From Austwickia sp. (lineage in GTDB: Bacteria > Actinomycetota > Actinomycetes > Actinomycetales > Dermatophilaceae): DNA of 64,000 nt. A program made the position numbers and the translations under genes. The notes under the pieces were generated by a model. It searched no databases, had not been told where the DNA came from, and worked only from the letters and a program-made list of their open reading frames with translations. Below are positions 1-10,265 of this stretch, piece by piece (the first letter of the stretch is position 1; each line of letters starts with the position of its first letter). The stretch spans positions 3,534,001 to 3,598,000 of the forward strand of contig CP064985.1 of NCBI GenBank assembly GCA_016699675.1, read 5' to 3'.

Positions 1-819
1 CTGCAGGGCTACCCCGCGCTCGTCGACGAGGGGGCGAGCGTGGCGGTCCAGGTGCTCGCGAGCCCCGCCGAGCAGCAGGCCGCGACGCGGCTGGGCATCC
101 GGCGGCTCCTGCTGCTCAACACGACCGCGCCCTGGCCCCGCATCCTCGGCCTGCTGAGCAACGCGCAGAAGCTGGCGCTCGGGCACAACCCGCACGGCTC
201 GGTTCCGGCACTGCTCGACGACGTGCTCGCCTGCGCCGTCGACGCGATCGTGGCGCGGCTGGTCGCGCAGCGTCCCGGCCAGCGGGTGCACACCGCGGCC
301 GAGTTCGACGAGGCCCTGGCCGCCGTACGCCAGCAGGTCGTGCCCCAGGTCATCGAGATCGTCGAGCTGGTCCACCCCGTGCTCGACCGGGCGCTGCAGG
401 TGCGACTCGCGCTGGACGGGATGAAGGCGACGAGCGTGGCCGCCCTCAAGGCCGACCTGACAACCCAGCTCGACGCGCTCGCCTACCCGGGCTTCGTCGC
501 CGGCACCGGGTTGGCTCACCTGCGCCACCTGCCGCGGTACCTTGCCAGCATGCTCGAGCGGCTCGACAAGGCGCCCGCCGACCTGCGTCGCGACGGGGAA
601 CGCGCGGAAACGGTACGTCGGGTGGAGGCGGAGCGCGCCAAGCTGGTGGCCGCCCTGCCCAGTGGCGAGCGCGGCGCCGCCGACGTCGCCGACCTGCGCT
701 GGATGATCGAGGAGCTGCGAGTCAGCCTGTTCGCGCAGCGGCTCGGCACGGCGTACCCCGTCTCCGAGAAGCGCATCTACAAGGCCATGGACGCCGTCGA
801 GGACGCCCACGCGCGGTGA
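1..819 (+). CDS. hrpA: ATP-dependent RNA helicase HrpA, C-terminal part
   Basis: The frame is open from base 1, so only the last 272 residues of a protein usually about 1300 residues long are present; the DEAH helicase motor lies upstream of the window. The visible part is the DUF3418 tail found in HrpA, including the stretch NTTAPWPRILGLLSN near visible residues 40-55 and the ending SEKRIYKAMDAVE. HrpA helicases remodel structured RNA and in E. coli help resolve stalled ribosomes. The family call rests on recognising the tail only; no catalytic motif can be inspected. Confidence 0.85.
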   Translation: MQGYPALVDEGASVAVQVLASPAEQQAATRLGIRRLLLLNTTAPWPRILGLLSNAQKLALGHNPHGSVPALLDDVLACAVDAIVARLVAQRPGQRVHTAAEFDEALAAVRQQVVPQVIEIVELVHPVLDRALQVRLALDGMKATSVAALKADLTTQLDALAYPGFVAGTGLAHLRHLPRYLASMLERLDKAPADLRRDGERAETVRRVEAERAKLVAALPSGERGAADVADLRWMIEELRVSLFAQRLGTAYPVSEKRIYKAMDAVEDAHAR

Positions 820-949
820 GTCCGGACGAGCCGAATCCGTGTGGGGAATCGCCGACCGGCGTACGGCGTTGCACCCCGCGAACACACCCCCGCGTGACCA
901 TGGACGCAACGACCGCGTTCCGTGGCCGACGGGACGGGAGGAGGAGACG

Positions 950-1876
950 GTGCAGGACCCCCGCGGGCTCTACAGGTTCGAGACCGACACGGACATCGGC
1001 GACCTGCGCGCCTCCGTGCTCGTCGTCGCGTTCGGGGGGTACCTCGACGCGGGCGGGACGCAGCGAATCCTCGTCGACCACCTGCTCTCCACCCTGACGC
1101 ACAGCGTCGTGGCCACCTTCGACATCGACCAGCTCTTCGACTACCGCGGCCGTCGGCCGCTGATGACGTTCGAGCGGGACCGGTGGACGGGGTACGACGA
1201 CCCGGCCCTGGTGCTCTACCGCGTCGTGGACGACGAGGGCGTGCCGTTCCTGTTGCTGACCGGCCGCGAGCCCGACTACCAGTGGGAACGCGTCGTCGAG
1301 GCCGTCCGCGGCCTGATCGAGCGGTTCGGCGTCACGCTCACGGTGACGGTCTACGGCATCCCGATGGCCGTGCCGCACACCCGCCCGCTGTGGGTGAGCG
1401 CCCACGCCACCCACGATCACCTCGTGCAGGGTCGTGAGGCCGTTTTCGGGACGGTCAAGGTGCCCGCCGGGGCCCAGAACCTCCTGGAGCTGCGGCTGGG
1501 AGAGGCGGGCCACCAGGCGGTGGGGTACGCCGTGCACGTCCCGCACTACGTAGCGCAGTCGGAGTTCCCGGCCGCCGCTCTCGCGGGGCTGGAGAATCTC
1601 CTCGCCGCGACCGGTTTGGCGCTGCCCGACGCGGCCCTGCAGATCGCCGCGGCCGACACCCAGCGGGCGATTGCGGCCGAGGTGTCCAAGACCGAGGACG
1701 CCCCGCAGGTGGTGGAGGCCCTGGAGGAGCAGTACGACACCTTTGTCGCCGGTCGGCAGCGCAAGGCGCTCCTCGCCGGGGACGACTCGCTGATCCCGAC
1801 GGCCGAAGAACTGGCCGAGGAGTTCGAGGCATTCCTGCGCCAGCAGGACGGCCCGGAGGGCAAGCCGAAGGCCTGA
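950..1876 (+). CDS. PAC2 family protein (proteasome assembly chaperone 2-like)
   Basis: A 308-residue cytosolic protein of the PAC2 family, widespread in actinobacteria and named after a eukaryotic proteasome assembly chaperone; its bacterial role is not settled. The N-terminal half carries the family pattern SVLVVAFGGYLDAGGT, then DQLFDYRGRRPLM, then YGIPMAVPHTRP. The C-terminal region is acidic and helical, ending EEFEAFLRQQDG. The GTG at 950 is chosen because GGGAGGAGGAG lies just upstream (936-946); the frame stays open back to 839 but without a good ribosome site or family homology. It starts about 130 bp after hrpA. Confidence 0.85.
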   Translation: MQDPRGLYRFETDTDIGDLRASVLVVAFGGYLDAGGTQRILVDHLLSTLTHSVVATFDIDQLFDYRGRRPLMTFERDRWTGYDDPALVLYRVVDDEGVPFLLLTGREPDYQWERVVEAVRGLIERFGVTLTVTVYGIPMAVPHTRPLWVSAHATHDHLVQGREAVFGTVKVPAGAQNLLELRLGEAGHQAVGYAVHVPHYVAQSEFPAAALAGLENLLAATGLALPDAALQIAAADTQRAIAAEVSKTEDAPQVVEALEEQYDTFVAGRQRKALLAGDDSLIPTAEELAEEFEAFLRQQDGPEGKPKA

Positions 1877-1890
1877 CGGCCGCCAGGTCC

Positions 1891-1954
1891 GGACAGCTGT
1901 CAGGACACGTTCCGCGTCGTGGTCACGACCGGAACCATGTCCTGACAGATGTCC
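1891..1954. terminator. 64-bp near-perfect hairpin between convergent genes
   Basis: Outer arms 1891-1907 and 1938-1954 (17 bp, one mismatch) enclose a second inverted pair GTTCCG/CGGAAC and a third GTCGTG/CACGAC with a two-base centre, so almost the whole segment folds on itself. It lies just downstream of the PAC2 gene, and downstream of the DUF1206 gene on the other strand. That position fits a bidirectional terminator, although there is no T-run on either side. A small palindromic repeat element is the alternative. Confidence 0.55.
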
Positions 1955-1992
1955 ATGCCGGAGAGACGGTCCAGTTCAGCCGCCCCTACCCC

Positions 1993-2076
1993 GGTCCCCG
2001 GCCGCTGGGCCCCCGGTTCCCCGGCTGCTGGTGCCCCGGTCCCGGGACGCTGGTGCCCCGATCCCCGGCCTCTCGG
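1993..2076. repeat. Degenerate tandem repeat, about 22 bp x 3.8
   Basis: Units begin at 1993, 2015, 2038 and 2060 with GGT/GAT followed by CCCCGG and, in the first three, a GCTGG-type core and a C-run. The array lies just past the stop codon of the DUF1206 gene and is not inside a recognised protein. Confidence 0.6.
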
Positions 2077-2091
2077 GTCTAAGCACCTCGC

Positions 2092-2907
2092 CTACAACTT
2101 CGTGTAGCGGGCCCGGAAGAAGCTGTAGACGCCGTAGGCGGCGATGCCGAGGGCCACGATGGTGAGCAGGGCGGTGCCGTACGCCGTCGCCGCGATGGCC
2201 CGCATCGCCCCGTCTAGGCCGGTCGCGTCGTCGGCCCGCGCCTCCAGCGCAGCCCCGAGGAACAGCAGGCCGGCGGCTACGAGGGCGATGCCTTTGGCGA
2301 TGTAGCCGAAGCGGCCGGCCTGCTCGGCGACTTCGCCCGGGTCGGCGACGAGGTCCTGCAGGAATTTCTTCTTCCAGCCCTTGACCACGTGATAGGCGCC
2401 GATGCCGATGGTGGCCAGCCCGACCACCGCGACGAGCAGCCGGCCACCCGGCGTACCCAGCAGGTTCTCGGTCACCTCGCTCGACTGCGTCCGGCTGTCG
2501 GCCTGCCCGCCGCGGGCGAACGTGAGGGCGGTGAGGCCTAGCGCGGCGTAGGCGATGGCCTTGCCGACGGCCTTCACCCGGCTGAACGCGGCGTCCCGGC
2601 CGTGCCCGTGCCAGCCGCCGACCGCCTCGGTGACCTGCCACAGGCATAGCCCGAACAGGCCGACGACCAGCACCCACAACAACGGCCGGCCCCACGGTTG
2701 CTGCGCCAGGCCCCCGAGCGCGCCGGACTGGTCGGCCGTGCCATGTGCCAGGGGGGCCCAGGCGATGCCGAGGGCCGCCCAGGCAATCAGCAGGTGGATG
2801 AGCCCGCTCGCGGCGTACCCCACCCTGGCCGCCACCTCCACCACGGGGTGGTCGTTCGCGTCCCGCGCCACATCCTTGGCTTGCTCGACGATGTCCTCAC
2901 CGCTCAT
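2092..2907 (-). CDS. DUF1206 domain integral membrane protein
   Basis: A 271-residue protein with six predicted membrane segments arranged as three repeated pairs, the hallmark of DUF1206. The repeats start near VGYAASGLIHLLIAW, AYAALGLTALTFA and GYIAKGIALVAAG. It is membrane embedded and its function is unknown. Its ATG at 2907 overlaps the end of the upstream polymerase gene by 11 bp, so the two are probably co-transcribed. The N-terminus (MSGEDIVEQAKD) is short, soluble and acidic. Confidence 0.85.
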   Translation of the reverse strand: MSGEDIVEQAKDVARDANDHPVVEVAARVGYAASGLIHLLIAWAALGIAWAPLAHGTADQSGALGGLAQQPWGRPLLWVLVVGLFGLCLWQVTEAVGGWHGHGRDAAFSRVKAVGKAIAYAALGLTALTFARGGQADSRTQSSEVTENLLGTPGGRLLVAVVGLATIGIGAYHVVKGWKKKFLQDLVADPGEVAEQAGRFGYIAKGIALVAAGLLFLGAALEARADDATGLDGAMRAIAATAYGTALLTIVALGIAAYGVYSFFRARYTKL

Positions 2908-4753
2908 GCGCCACCTCCCCTGTCGCCGCGCTCCAGCCCTTCGCGTCCGCCCAGGTGGCCACGATGCTCGTGTCTGCGACGAACCGCACGTCGCCAGCTT
3001 CGCTCCACCGGGCAGCAGCGCTGGTCAGCGCGTCGTCGATGGCCGCTGCCACGAGTGTCGCTCGATCGGCCGGGCTCTGCACCACTAACTCGTCATGAAG
3101 GCACAGGACGAGGCGCGCATCCAGGGGGCGCAAGGCAACCCGGACCGTCGCCGCCCATGCCTTGAACAATTCGGCTGCCGCGCCCTGAACCACAGCGTTG
3201 CGCAGGTAGCGGCCCTGCGCGCGGGCCCGGGGCTCGTTCGGTGCTCGCTCGGTCGGGGGCTGCCGGCCGTCGCCCGCGGCCAGGCGCCGCCCGCCGTACG
3301 TGCGGATCTCCCCGCCCCGGTAGCCCGCCTCGTACGCGCGATCCAGGTAGGCCACGGCGATCGGATAGGCCGCGCTGAGCCGCCGCAGCGCCTCCCCGGC
3401 GGAGCCCGAGGTCTGCCCGTACATCGCCGCCAGCACCGCGACCTTCGCCGCGGGCCGGTCCAGCCGCAGCTCCGCGGCGACGGGCGCGTAGAGGTCGGGG
3501 GAGTGGGTGGCCGCGATGAACGCCGGGTCCCCGGACACCGCCGCGAGGACCCGCGGCTCGACCTGGCCCAGGTCGGCGCGCACCAGCACGTGACCCGGTT
3601 CGGCGGCCACCGCCGGCCGCAGCGCGGCGGGGAGATTGTGCAGGCCGTTGCGCGCGGTCATGCGGCCGGCGGCGCCGTCGCAGGCGGTCCAGTGGCCGCG
3701 CAGTCGTCCGTCGGCACCGACGTGTTCGTCGAGCCAGCGATAGCCGTACGTCGTCGCGATGCGCTCCCCGGCCCGCCAGGTCAACAACGCCTCCACCACG
3801 GGGTGCACGCCTCGGTAGGCGGCGAGCCGGTGCTTGCGCGTGTCCGGGACGTCGATCCCCACGGCCGCCAACAGGGCCCGGACCTGCTCCGGGCTGCGCA
3901 GATCGGTGCCCTCCCGCCCCGGCACGTGCCGCCAGACCGCGCGGTCGCGCTGCTCCCGGAGCCGCAGGGCGTCGGCGTCGTCGCGCGGTCGCGGCCCGAT
4001 GAGGTCGCCCATGATCTGCTCGGCGCGCGCCCGGTCGAGGGGCAGTCCGTCTCGTTCGAGTTCCAGGCACAACACCGCGGCGGCGGACTCCGACCACGCG
4101 CAGTGCCGCTGCCGCGCGTTCGCGAGCAGGGCCTCCTGACGCTGCGCGACGAGGCGGAGCGCCCGTGCCCAGCCCCCGGCCCGCGCCGGGGTGGTTTGCC
4201 AGCGGCCGCTCACGGCGTCGGCGCGCAAGTAGCCATCCGGGCCCACCGGCCAGTCGCGGTCGGCGGGTAGCGCGGCGTCGCCGGCGCCCGTGCTGTCGCA
4301 GGTCCCGCTGTCGGCGCCCGTGCCGTCGGCGGGGGCGACGAAGTCGAAGAGGTCGTCGCCGGTGGGGCGCGGTACCCCGGCAGGGTCGAGGCCATGGGCG
4401 CCGGCCCAGGCCAGGGCGGGGTCTGCGCGCCATCCACCCGCCAGGAGCCGGTGGACCTCGGCGACATCCCACGTGCGGTCGAGCACCGCGTCCGAGGCTC
4501 CCGCCGCCCAGAGCGCGGGCACCACCTCGGCCGCCGACCACCAGGCCCACCGGATCGGCCCCTCCCGGGCCAGGGATTCGGCGAGCGCCAGCGCACGACG
4601 TACGACGTCCTCCGGCTCGCCCCTGAGCGTCACGTCGGGGCCGGCGGCGGCCGCCCACCCGTCCCCGATCGTGAGCGCCACGAAGCGCGACCCGGGCGTG
4701 GTGGCTGGCGATGGCGCTGGCCCTGGTGCTGGCGATGGCGTGGGGGAGGCCAC
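2897..4753 (-). CDS. PolA-family bifunctional 3'-5' exonuclease/DNA polymerase
   Basis: A 618-residue protein lacking the 5' nuclease domain of full-length DNA polymerase I. The family-A polymerase motifs are visible: motif A VRADLGQVEPRVLAAVSGD near residue 390, motif B RPAAKVAVLAAMYGQ, and motif C LCLHDELVV near residue 553. The N-terminal half is a divergent exonuclease-like domain. Many actinobacteria carry this short paralogue beside the housekeeping polA; a repair role is an inference. The first 22 residues are Pro/Ser/Ala rich and dispensable-looking. The GTG start at 4753 has GAGGGAGG upstream at a rather long spacing, so the exact start is uncertain. Confidence 0.82.
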   Translation of the reverse strand: MASPTPSPAPGPAPSPATTPGSRFVALTIGDGWAAAAGPDVTLRGEPEDVVRRALALAESLAREGPIRWAWWSAAEVVPALWAAGASDAVLDRTWDVAEVHRLLAGGWRADPALAWAGAHGLDPAGVPRPTGDDLFDFVAPADGTGADSGTCDSTGAGDAALPADRDWPVGPDGYLRADAVSGRWQTTPARAGGWARALRLVAQRQEALLANARQRHCAWSESAAAVLCLELERDGLPLDRARAEQIMGDLIGPRPRDDADALRLREQRDRAVWRHVPGREGTDLRSPEQVRALLAAVGIDVPDTRKHRLAAYRGVHPVVEALLTWRAGERIATTYGYRWLDEHVGADGRLRGHWTACDGAAGRMTARNGLHNLPAALRPAVAAEPGHVLVRADLGQVEPRVLAAVSGDPAFIAATHSPDLYAPVAAELRLDRPAAKVAVLAAMYGQTSGSAGEALRRLSAAYPIAVAYLDRAYEAGYRGGEIRTYGGRRLAAGDGRQPPTERAPNEPRARAQGRYLRNAVVQGAAAELFKAWAATVRVALRPLDARLVLCLHDELVVQSPADRATLVAAAIDDALTSAAARWSEAGDVRFVADTSIVATWADAKGWSAATGEVAHER

Positions 4754-4879
4754 CTCGTCACTGTGTCACCTCCCTCGGACAATCCACCGGTCCGCCGCCG
4801 GCCCGAGGGACCGACAGACGGGCGTCCGGGGCGCTGAAGGTGTCCGCCGGCCGAGTTGCGGGCATTGTGGAACGTGACA

Positions 4880-4928
4880 CCGGTCCGCACGGACCGGCAC
4901 GTCGGGCCGAACCGACCGAATCGGTCGG
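4880..4928 (+). promoter_or_regulatory. Two palindromes upstream of the EcsC-like gene
   Basis: CCGGTCCG-CA-CGGACCGG (4880-4897) and CCGACCGA-A-TCGGTCGG (4912-4928) lie 33 bp or more before the GTG at 4961. They are perfect short inverted repeats in the promoter-proximal region and could be operators or RNA stems; no regulator can be named. Confidence 0.35.
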
Positions 4929-4960
4929 CCCGCGATGACGAGAACCAGGAAGGACGACCG

Positions 4961-5668
4961 GTGGGGATCTTCGACCGATTCGGCAAGAACGAGGCCACCC
5001 AGGCCAGTCCGGCGCAGCAGCTGCCCACCGAGGGGTTGGCGGGCTCGGCGACGCGGCTGGTGGAGCGACTTCTCGACGTGGGCATCGACGGCAAGGCCCA
5101 GTTCGACTCCGCGCGGACCGTCGCGGAGAACCACCGCGCCCGCCAGGGATCCGACGAGAAGGCGATCGACGCGATTGTCAACGACCACCTCAAGCTCGCC
5201 GCTGCCGGCGGGTTCGTCACCGGCCTCGGCGGATTCGTCACGCTGCCCATCGCGCTGCCGGCGAACGTGGCGGGGTTCTACATCATCGCCACCCGGATGG
5301 CCGCCGCGATCGCGCATCTGCGCGGGTACGACATCCAGCAGAAGGAGGTGCGCTCCGCCGTCCTGCTGTCGCTGGTCGGGGCGGACTCGGAGGACCTGCT
5401 GAAGAAGGCCGGCTACGCGAGCACGGGCCGCCTGTCCAACCTCGCCGCCCAGCGGCTGCCCGGGCCGGTCCTGATGGCGGTGAACAAGGGCGTCGGCTTC
5501 CGGTTGCTAACCCAGGTGGGGCGCAAGACGTTCGCCAAGCTGGGCCGCGGCGTACCGCTCGTCGGCGGCGTCATCGGTGCCGGCCTGGACGGCTACATGG
5601 TCAAGCAGATCGCCGACCACGTGCGCTCGGAGTTCCCGCGCCGCGACCCGGCGCTGCCGGCCGGCTGA
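4961..5668 (+). CDS. EcsC-family protein
   Basis: A 235-residue protein resembling the EcsC family, named after a B. subtilis protein whose own gene lies in an ABC-transporter operon. The recognisable core is the run of small and hydrophobic residues GGFVTGLGGFVTLPIALPANVAGFYIIATRMA around residues 85-120, in fact a glycine-rich amphipathic/membrane-associated segment, followed by LRGYDIQ and a second hydrophobic stretch GVPLVGGVIGAGLDGY. The GTG at 4961 is preferred because AGGAAGGA precedes it; the frame opens upstream at 4856 without such a site. Function is unknown. Confidence 0.7.
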   Translation: MGIFDRFGKNEATQASPAQQLPTEGLAGSATRLVERLLDVGIDGKAQFDSARTVAENHRARQGSDEKAIDAIVNDHLKLAAAGGFVTGLGGFVTLPIALPANVAGFYIIATRMAAAIAHLRGYDIQQKEVRSAVLLSLVGADSEDLLKKAGYASTGRLSNLAAQRLPGPVLMAVNKGVGFRLLTQVGRKTFAKLGRGVPLVGGVIGAGLDGYMVKQIADHVRSEFPRRDPALPAG

Positions 5669-5695
5669 GTCGGCCCACGGCTGAGCCTGACGATC

Positions 5696-5733
5696 CGACG
5701 GTGGCCCCGGGAATCACCCGGGGCGCACCGTCG
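5696..5733 (+). terminator. Strong stem-loop after the EcsC-like gene
   Basis: CGACGGTG-GCCCCGGG pairs with CCCGGGGC-G-CACCGTCG around the loop AATCA, with one bulged base. It is followed by TTGACG, not by a T-run. Placement 28 bp after the stop codon suggests a terminator. Confidence 0.65.
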
Positions 5734-5785
5734 TTGACGCCCTGGTGCGGCGCGACAGGCGCCGCTCGATCCCCCGGAGAGCGTC

Positions 5786-6136
5786 ATGTCGCTGCGTTGG
5801 CAGTCTGTGAGTTCCGTCGCTCGTGCGGCTCGGGCCACCGCCCAGCCCGGTTCCCCCTCCTGGTCGGAGCGGCTGGCGGCCCTGCCGCGGCTGAGTGCCC
5901 AGGCCTGGTCCGGCGCGTACCAGGGCCTCTCGCGCAAGCGCCTGTTGATGATGGTGGCGGCCGCGCTGTACGTCGTGTCGCCGGCCGACCTCTTCCCCGA
6001 GGGCGTCCTCGGCCTTTTCGGGCTGGGTGACGACGCCATCGCGATCGCCTGGCTGGCCGCCGCGCTGGTCGGGGAGACCCAGAGCTTCCTGGAGTGGGAG
6101 CGGCGCGGCTCGACGGTGCCCTCCAGCGTGGTCTGA
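5786..6136 (+). CDS. DUF1232 (YkvA-like) small membrane protein
   Basis: A 116-residue protein with the DUF1232 signature LYVVSPADLFPE at residues 56-67, then LGDDAIAIAWLAAALV. It has one or two membrane segments and unknown function. GGAGAGCGTC precedes the ATG at a good distance. The first 30 residues are Ser/Ala/Arg rich. It stands alone after the terminator at 5696-5733, so it probably has its own promoter. Confidence 0.75.
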   Translation: MSLRWQSVSSVARAARATAQPGSPSWSERLAALPRLSAQAWSGAYQGLSRKRLLMMVAAALYVVSPADLFPEGVLGLFGLGDDAIAIAWLAAALVGETQSFLEWERRGSTVPSSVV

Positions 6137-6250
6137 TCTGAAAGTCCCGGGGGCGGGTCGCCGTACACACCCTTCGGCCTCGTCCACAGCGCGCGCCGAT
6201 GACTCCAGGGTCGCGACGCCACGGCGGCCTTGCCGCGCATCCTGGCGACC

Positions 6251-7300
6251 ATGCCCGCCACCCGCATCTCGCAACCCGAGCACCTCGTCGTCCTGATCCC
6301 GTACGCCCTCGGCTACCACCCGCGCAGCTCTCTCGTCCTGATGGGGGTTCGCGGGAACGCGCTGGGGGTGACGGAGGCGGTGGGCTGGCCGCCACCGTGG
6401 GGGCGGTTCGGCCCCGAGGAGGCGGCGACCATGGCGGCGGTGCTGGTCCGGGACGGCTGTACCGCGGTCCTGCTCATCGCCTACGACGGGCGCCCCCTGC
6501 GACGGCTCCCGGCGGTTGACCAGATCACGGAGGCTGTTGAGGCCGCCGGCGTGATCGTCCTGGACCGCCTCACCGTCACCGAGGACCGGCGGTGGGGAGG
6601 CCTGGACTGCGAGGACCCCCGGTGCTGTCCTCCGGGTGGGCGCGCCCTGCCGCCGCCATCGGACGTGCCGGCCGTGGCCGAATGGGTCTTGCGAGGGATC
6701 GACCCCTACCCGGACCGCGACGCTATGGCGGCCACCATCGAACCCTCGTCGACTACTGAGATGTTCGACTTCACGGGTCTGCGGCGGGTGCGGCCCAGCG
6801 CCGCGCTCGCGCGCCGTGCGTGGGGCACGGTCCTGGGCTTCGGATCCGAGGGCGGCAGCCCGGCTGACATCCCCGCCGCGGTGGCGTGGCAGGCGCTGGC
6901 CACCGCCGCCGTACCGGCCCTCCGCGACGAGGTCCTGGAACTCATCTGCCCGGGCCTCCTCGGTGGCCCCGACCCCGCGACCGACGGGGCCGGGGCCGTG
7001 GCGGTGGGGCCGGGCGTCCAGTCGGGAGGTCTACCGCGCACGCCGTACGACGTCCTCGGTGCCGGGGCCGCGGCGCAGCAGCGACTGCGCCGCCTGACCG
7101 AGTTCGCTCGGCGGCTGCCCGAGCAGCATCGCGCCGAGCCGCTGGCGATGACCGCCGTCTGCGCGTGGTGGTACGGCCAGGGCACGCTCGCCCGGATCTG
7201 CCTCGACCGGGTGCACGTCCTCGCACCTGCGCACCGACTCAGCGCGCTGGTCGAGGCGATGCTCGACCACGGGCTCGGACCTCGGCGAGACTGCGCGTGA
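6251..7300 (+). CDS. DUF4192 domain protein
   Basis: A 349-residue cytosolic protein typical of actinobacteria. The diagnostic start RISQPEHLVVLIPYALGYHPRSSLVLMGV is residues 5-33 in summary form: a leader, PYxLGYHP and a hydrophobic strand. The C-terminus has HRAEPLAMTAVCAWWYGQG, which is the usual DUF4192 ending motif region. The ATG at 6251 fits family alignments better than the in-frame TTG at 6230; neither has a strong ribosome site. No function is known. Confidence 0.75.
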   Translation: MPATRISQPEHLVVLIPYALGYHPRSSLVLMGVRGNALGVTEAVGWPPPWGRFGPEEAATMAAVLVRDGCTAVLLIAYDGRPLRRLPAVDQITEAVEAAGVIVLDRLTVTEDRRWGGLDCEDPRCCPPGGRALPPPSDVPAVAEWVLRGIDPYPDRDAMAATIEPSSTTEMFDFTGLRRVRPSAALARRAWGTVLGFGSEGGSPADIPAAVAWQALATAAVPALRDEVLELICPGLLGGPDPATDGAGAVAVGPGVQSGGLPRTPYDVLGAGAAAQQRLRRLTEFARRLPEQHRAEPLAMTAVCAWWYGQGTLARICLDRVHVLAPAHRLSALVEAMLDHGLGPRRDCA

Positions 7301-7352
7301 GGCGCGTGGCGGGCCGACTTCGTCCGAGGTCGGGCACTTAACAAGCCACACT

Positions 7353-7375
7353 GACCGTCTGGTCGGTCGTATACT
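7353..7375 (+). promoter_or_regulatory. Promoter with TetR-type operator before the universal stress gene
   Basis: GACCG-TCTGGT-CGGTC (7353-7368) is an inverted repeat of the kind bound by TetR-family repressors. It abuts a TATACT hexamer at 7370-7375 that fits a -10 box. No convincing -35 is seen. Repressor binding here would block the promoter; the regulator is unknown. Confidence 0.45.
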
Positions 7376-7455
7376 CTCCATCGTCGTTGGACGCGCCGGA
7401 GCTCCTCGGTGCGACTGCCAGGAGGAGGCGCCTACGCGCCGAGGAGGGAGAATCG

Positions 7456-7860
7456 ATGTCGATACTCGTAGGGTCCCTGCCCAGCCGTGAAGGACGCGCA
7501 GCGCTTGAGGTCGCGGTGGACGAATGCTTGATCCGCGGAGCCGATCTCGAACTGGTCGGGATGCCCGACGGCGGGCGAGGGTTCGAGGACGACGAGAAGG
7601 CGGCCTGGGACGCGAGCGTCCAGGCGGCCGAGCAGCGGATGGCCGACGGCGGCCGGAAGATGACGATGCGGGAGGCGACCGGCGATGACATCGCTCACTC
7701 GCTGGTCGAGCTGGCCGACAGCATCAAGGCCGACCTCATCGTCATCGGGCTCCGGCGGCGCAGCCCGGTCGGCAAGCTGCTGCTCGGATCGAACGCGCAG
7801 CGCGTGCTTCTCGAGGCCAGCTGCCCCGTGCTCGCCGTGAAGGCCCCCGGCCACGACTGA
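7456..7860 (+). CDS. Universal stress protein (UspA family)
   Basis: A single-domain Usp of 134 residues. It opens with the beta strand MSILVGSLPSREG and ends with the family pattern LIVIGLRRRSPVGKLLLGSNAQRVLLEASCPVLAVK, whose G-x2-R-x9-G-[S]-x-A-Q core is the nucleotide-binding signature. ATP-binding Usp proteins act in stress and dormancy responses. GAGGAGGGAG lies 6 bp before the ATG. The gene is monocistronic, behind the operator-like site at 7353-7368. Confidence 0.85.
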   Translation: MSILVGSLPSREGRAALEVAVDECLIRGADLELVGMPDGGRGFEDDEKAAWDASVQAAEQRMADGGRKMTMREATGDDIAHSLVELADSIKADLIVIGLRRRSPVGKLLLGSNAQRVLLEASCPVLAVKAPGHD

Positions 7861-7906
7861 CCGGCGACACCCGACACCCGACGCGCGAAGTGTCCCGGCC
7901 GCGGAT

Positions 7907-7912
7907 TATAAT
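7907..7912 (+). promoter_or_regulatory. Perfect TATAAT -10 box upstream of rpoD
   Basis: TATAAT at 7907-7912 is rare in DNA this GC-rich and lies about 170 bp before the sigma-factor start, giving a long 5' leader. No matching TTGACA is seen 16-18 bp upstream, so the promoter class is not fixed. Confidence 0.5.
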
Positions 7913-8081
7913 GAACGTCTGATGGCCGGCCGGGTACTTTCGCCATGCGCAGCGACACCCCCACTGACCCGGCGGCCGCCCCGGACCCCAGCCGATGAAG
8001 TGGTGCGTGCCATCCAGGTGCGCACGAGGCCTGCGTGTCGCAGACCGCAGAAGCGAAGACGAAAGGTGTCGGTGTAGCCAC

Positions 8082-9697
<1,616 letters not shown>

Positions 9698-9736
9698 GGT
9701 GTTGTCCCCGAGGCGCGGGCTTTGGGACGGCGGGCC

Positions 9737-9752
9737 GGGAGAGGGGTCTCCC
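9737..9752 (+). terminator. Short hairpin after rpoD
   Basis: GGGAGA-GGGG-TCTCCC, 40 bp downstream of the rpoD stop. It is small and has no T-run; a weak terminator candidate. Confidence 0.35.
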
Positions 9753-9835
9753 AAGCGGGCACAGCGTCTTTAGCTTGTTCGACCCCGCTCCCGGCTCGCC
9801 TTTCGTCTGTCACCTCGCCGCGGTCGCGACCGCCC

Positions 9836-9862
9836 GGGGGGACCGGGGGGTGGACCGGGGGG
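9836..9862 (+). other. G-quadruplex-capable G-tract cluster
   Basis: Three runs of six G separated by ACC and TGGACC, just past the 3' end of vapC on the opposite strand. Each run can give two G3 tracts, enough for a quadruplex on the + strand. No function is implied. Confidence 0.3.
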
Positions 9863-9869
9863 CGCGCGC

Positions 9870-10265
9870 TTAACAGTCCGCGGCGAGCACCTGGACGTCG
9901 GCGGGCAGCGCCGCCACGAGTTTCCGGTCGAGCGTGACCAGCGGGCAGGCCATTGCTCGCGCCAGCGCGACGTACATGGCGTCGTACGCGGTGATGCCGT
10001 CGCGCAGCCGCCACACGTCGCCGACGAGGGGAAACATGTCGACGAGCGTGATGTCGAGGGCACGGAAGTCGTCCAGGGCGCCCGCTGCCCGGTCGGGGTC
10101 GAGACGCCGTCCGAGGACCCAACCGCGCAGGGTGGACACGACCTCCGGGATGAGCAGCTGCGGCGCGAAGAGGTCGTGACCCAGGACGGTGCGCGCCACG
10201 CGTTCGCCGCGGTCACGGGAGGCCAGCACCTCGGCGATCGCCGAGGCACCGACGACCAGCCTCAC
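9870..10265 (-). CDS. vapC: VapC-type PIN-domain toxin, first catalytic Asp replaced
   Basis: A 131-residue PIN-domain ribonuclease homologue, the toxin half of a type II toxin-antitoxin pair. Its GTG start overlaps the end of the antitoxin gene by 4 bp. Conserved acids are present in LLIPEVVSTLRG, TAYDAMYVALA and LVTLDRKL. The usual DAS at strand 1 reads GAS (VVGASAIAEVL), so the first metal-binding aspartate is glycine and nuclease activity may be lost. Longer reading from 10505 in this frame is just the antitoxin region out of frame. Confidence 0.82.
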   Translation of the reverse strand: MRLVVGASAIAEVLASRDRGERVARTVLGHDLFAPQLLIPEVVSTLRGWVLGRRLDPDRAAGALDDFRALDITLVDMFPLVGDVWRLRDGITAYDAMYVALARAMACPLVTLDRKLVAALPADVQVLAADC

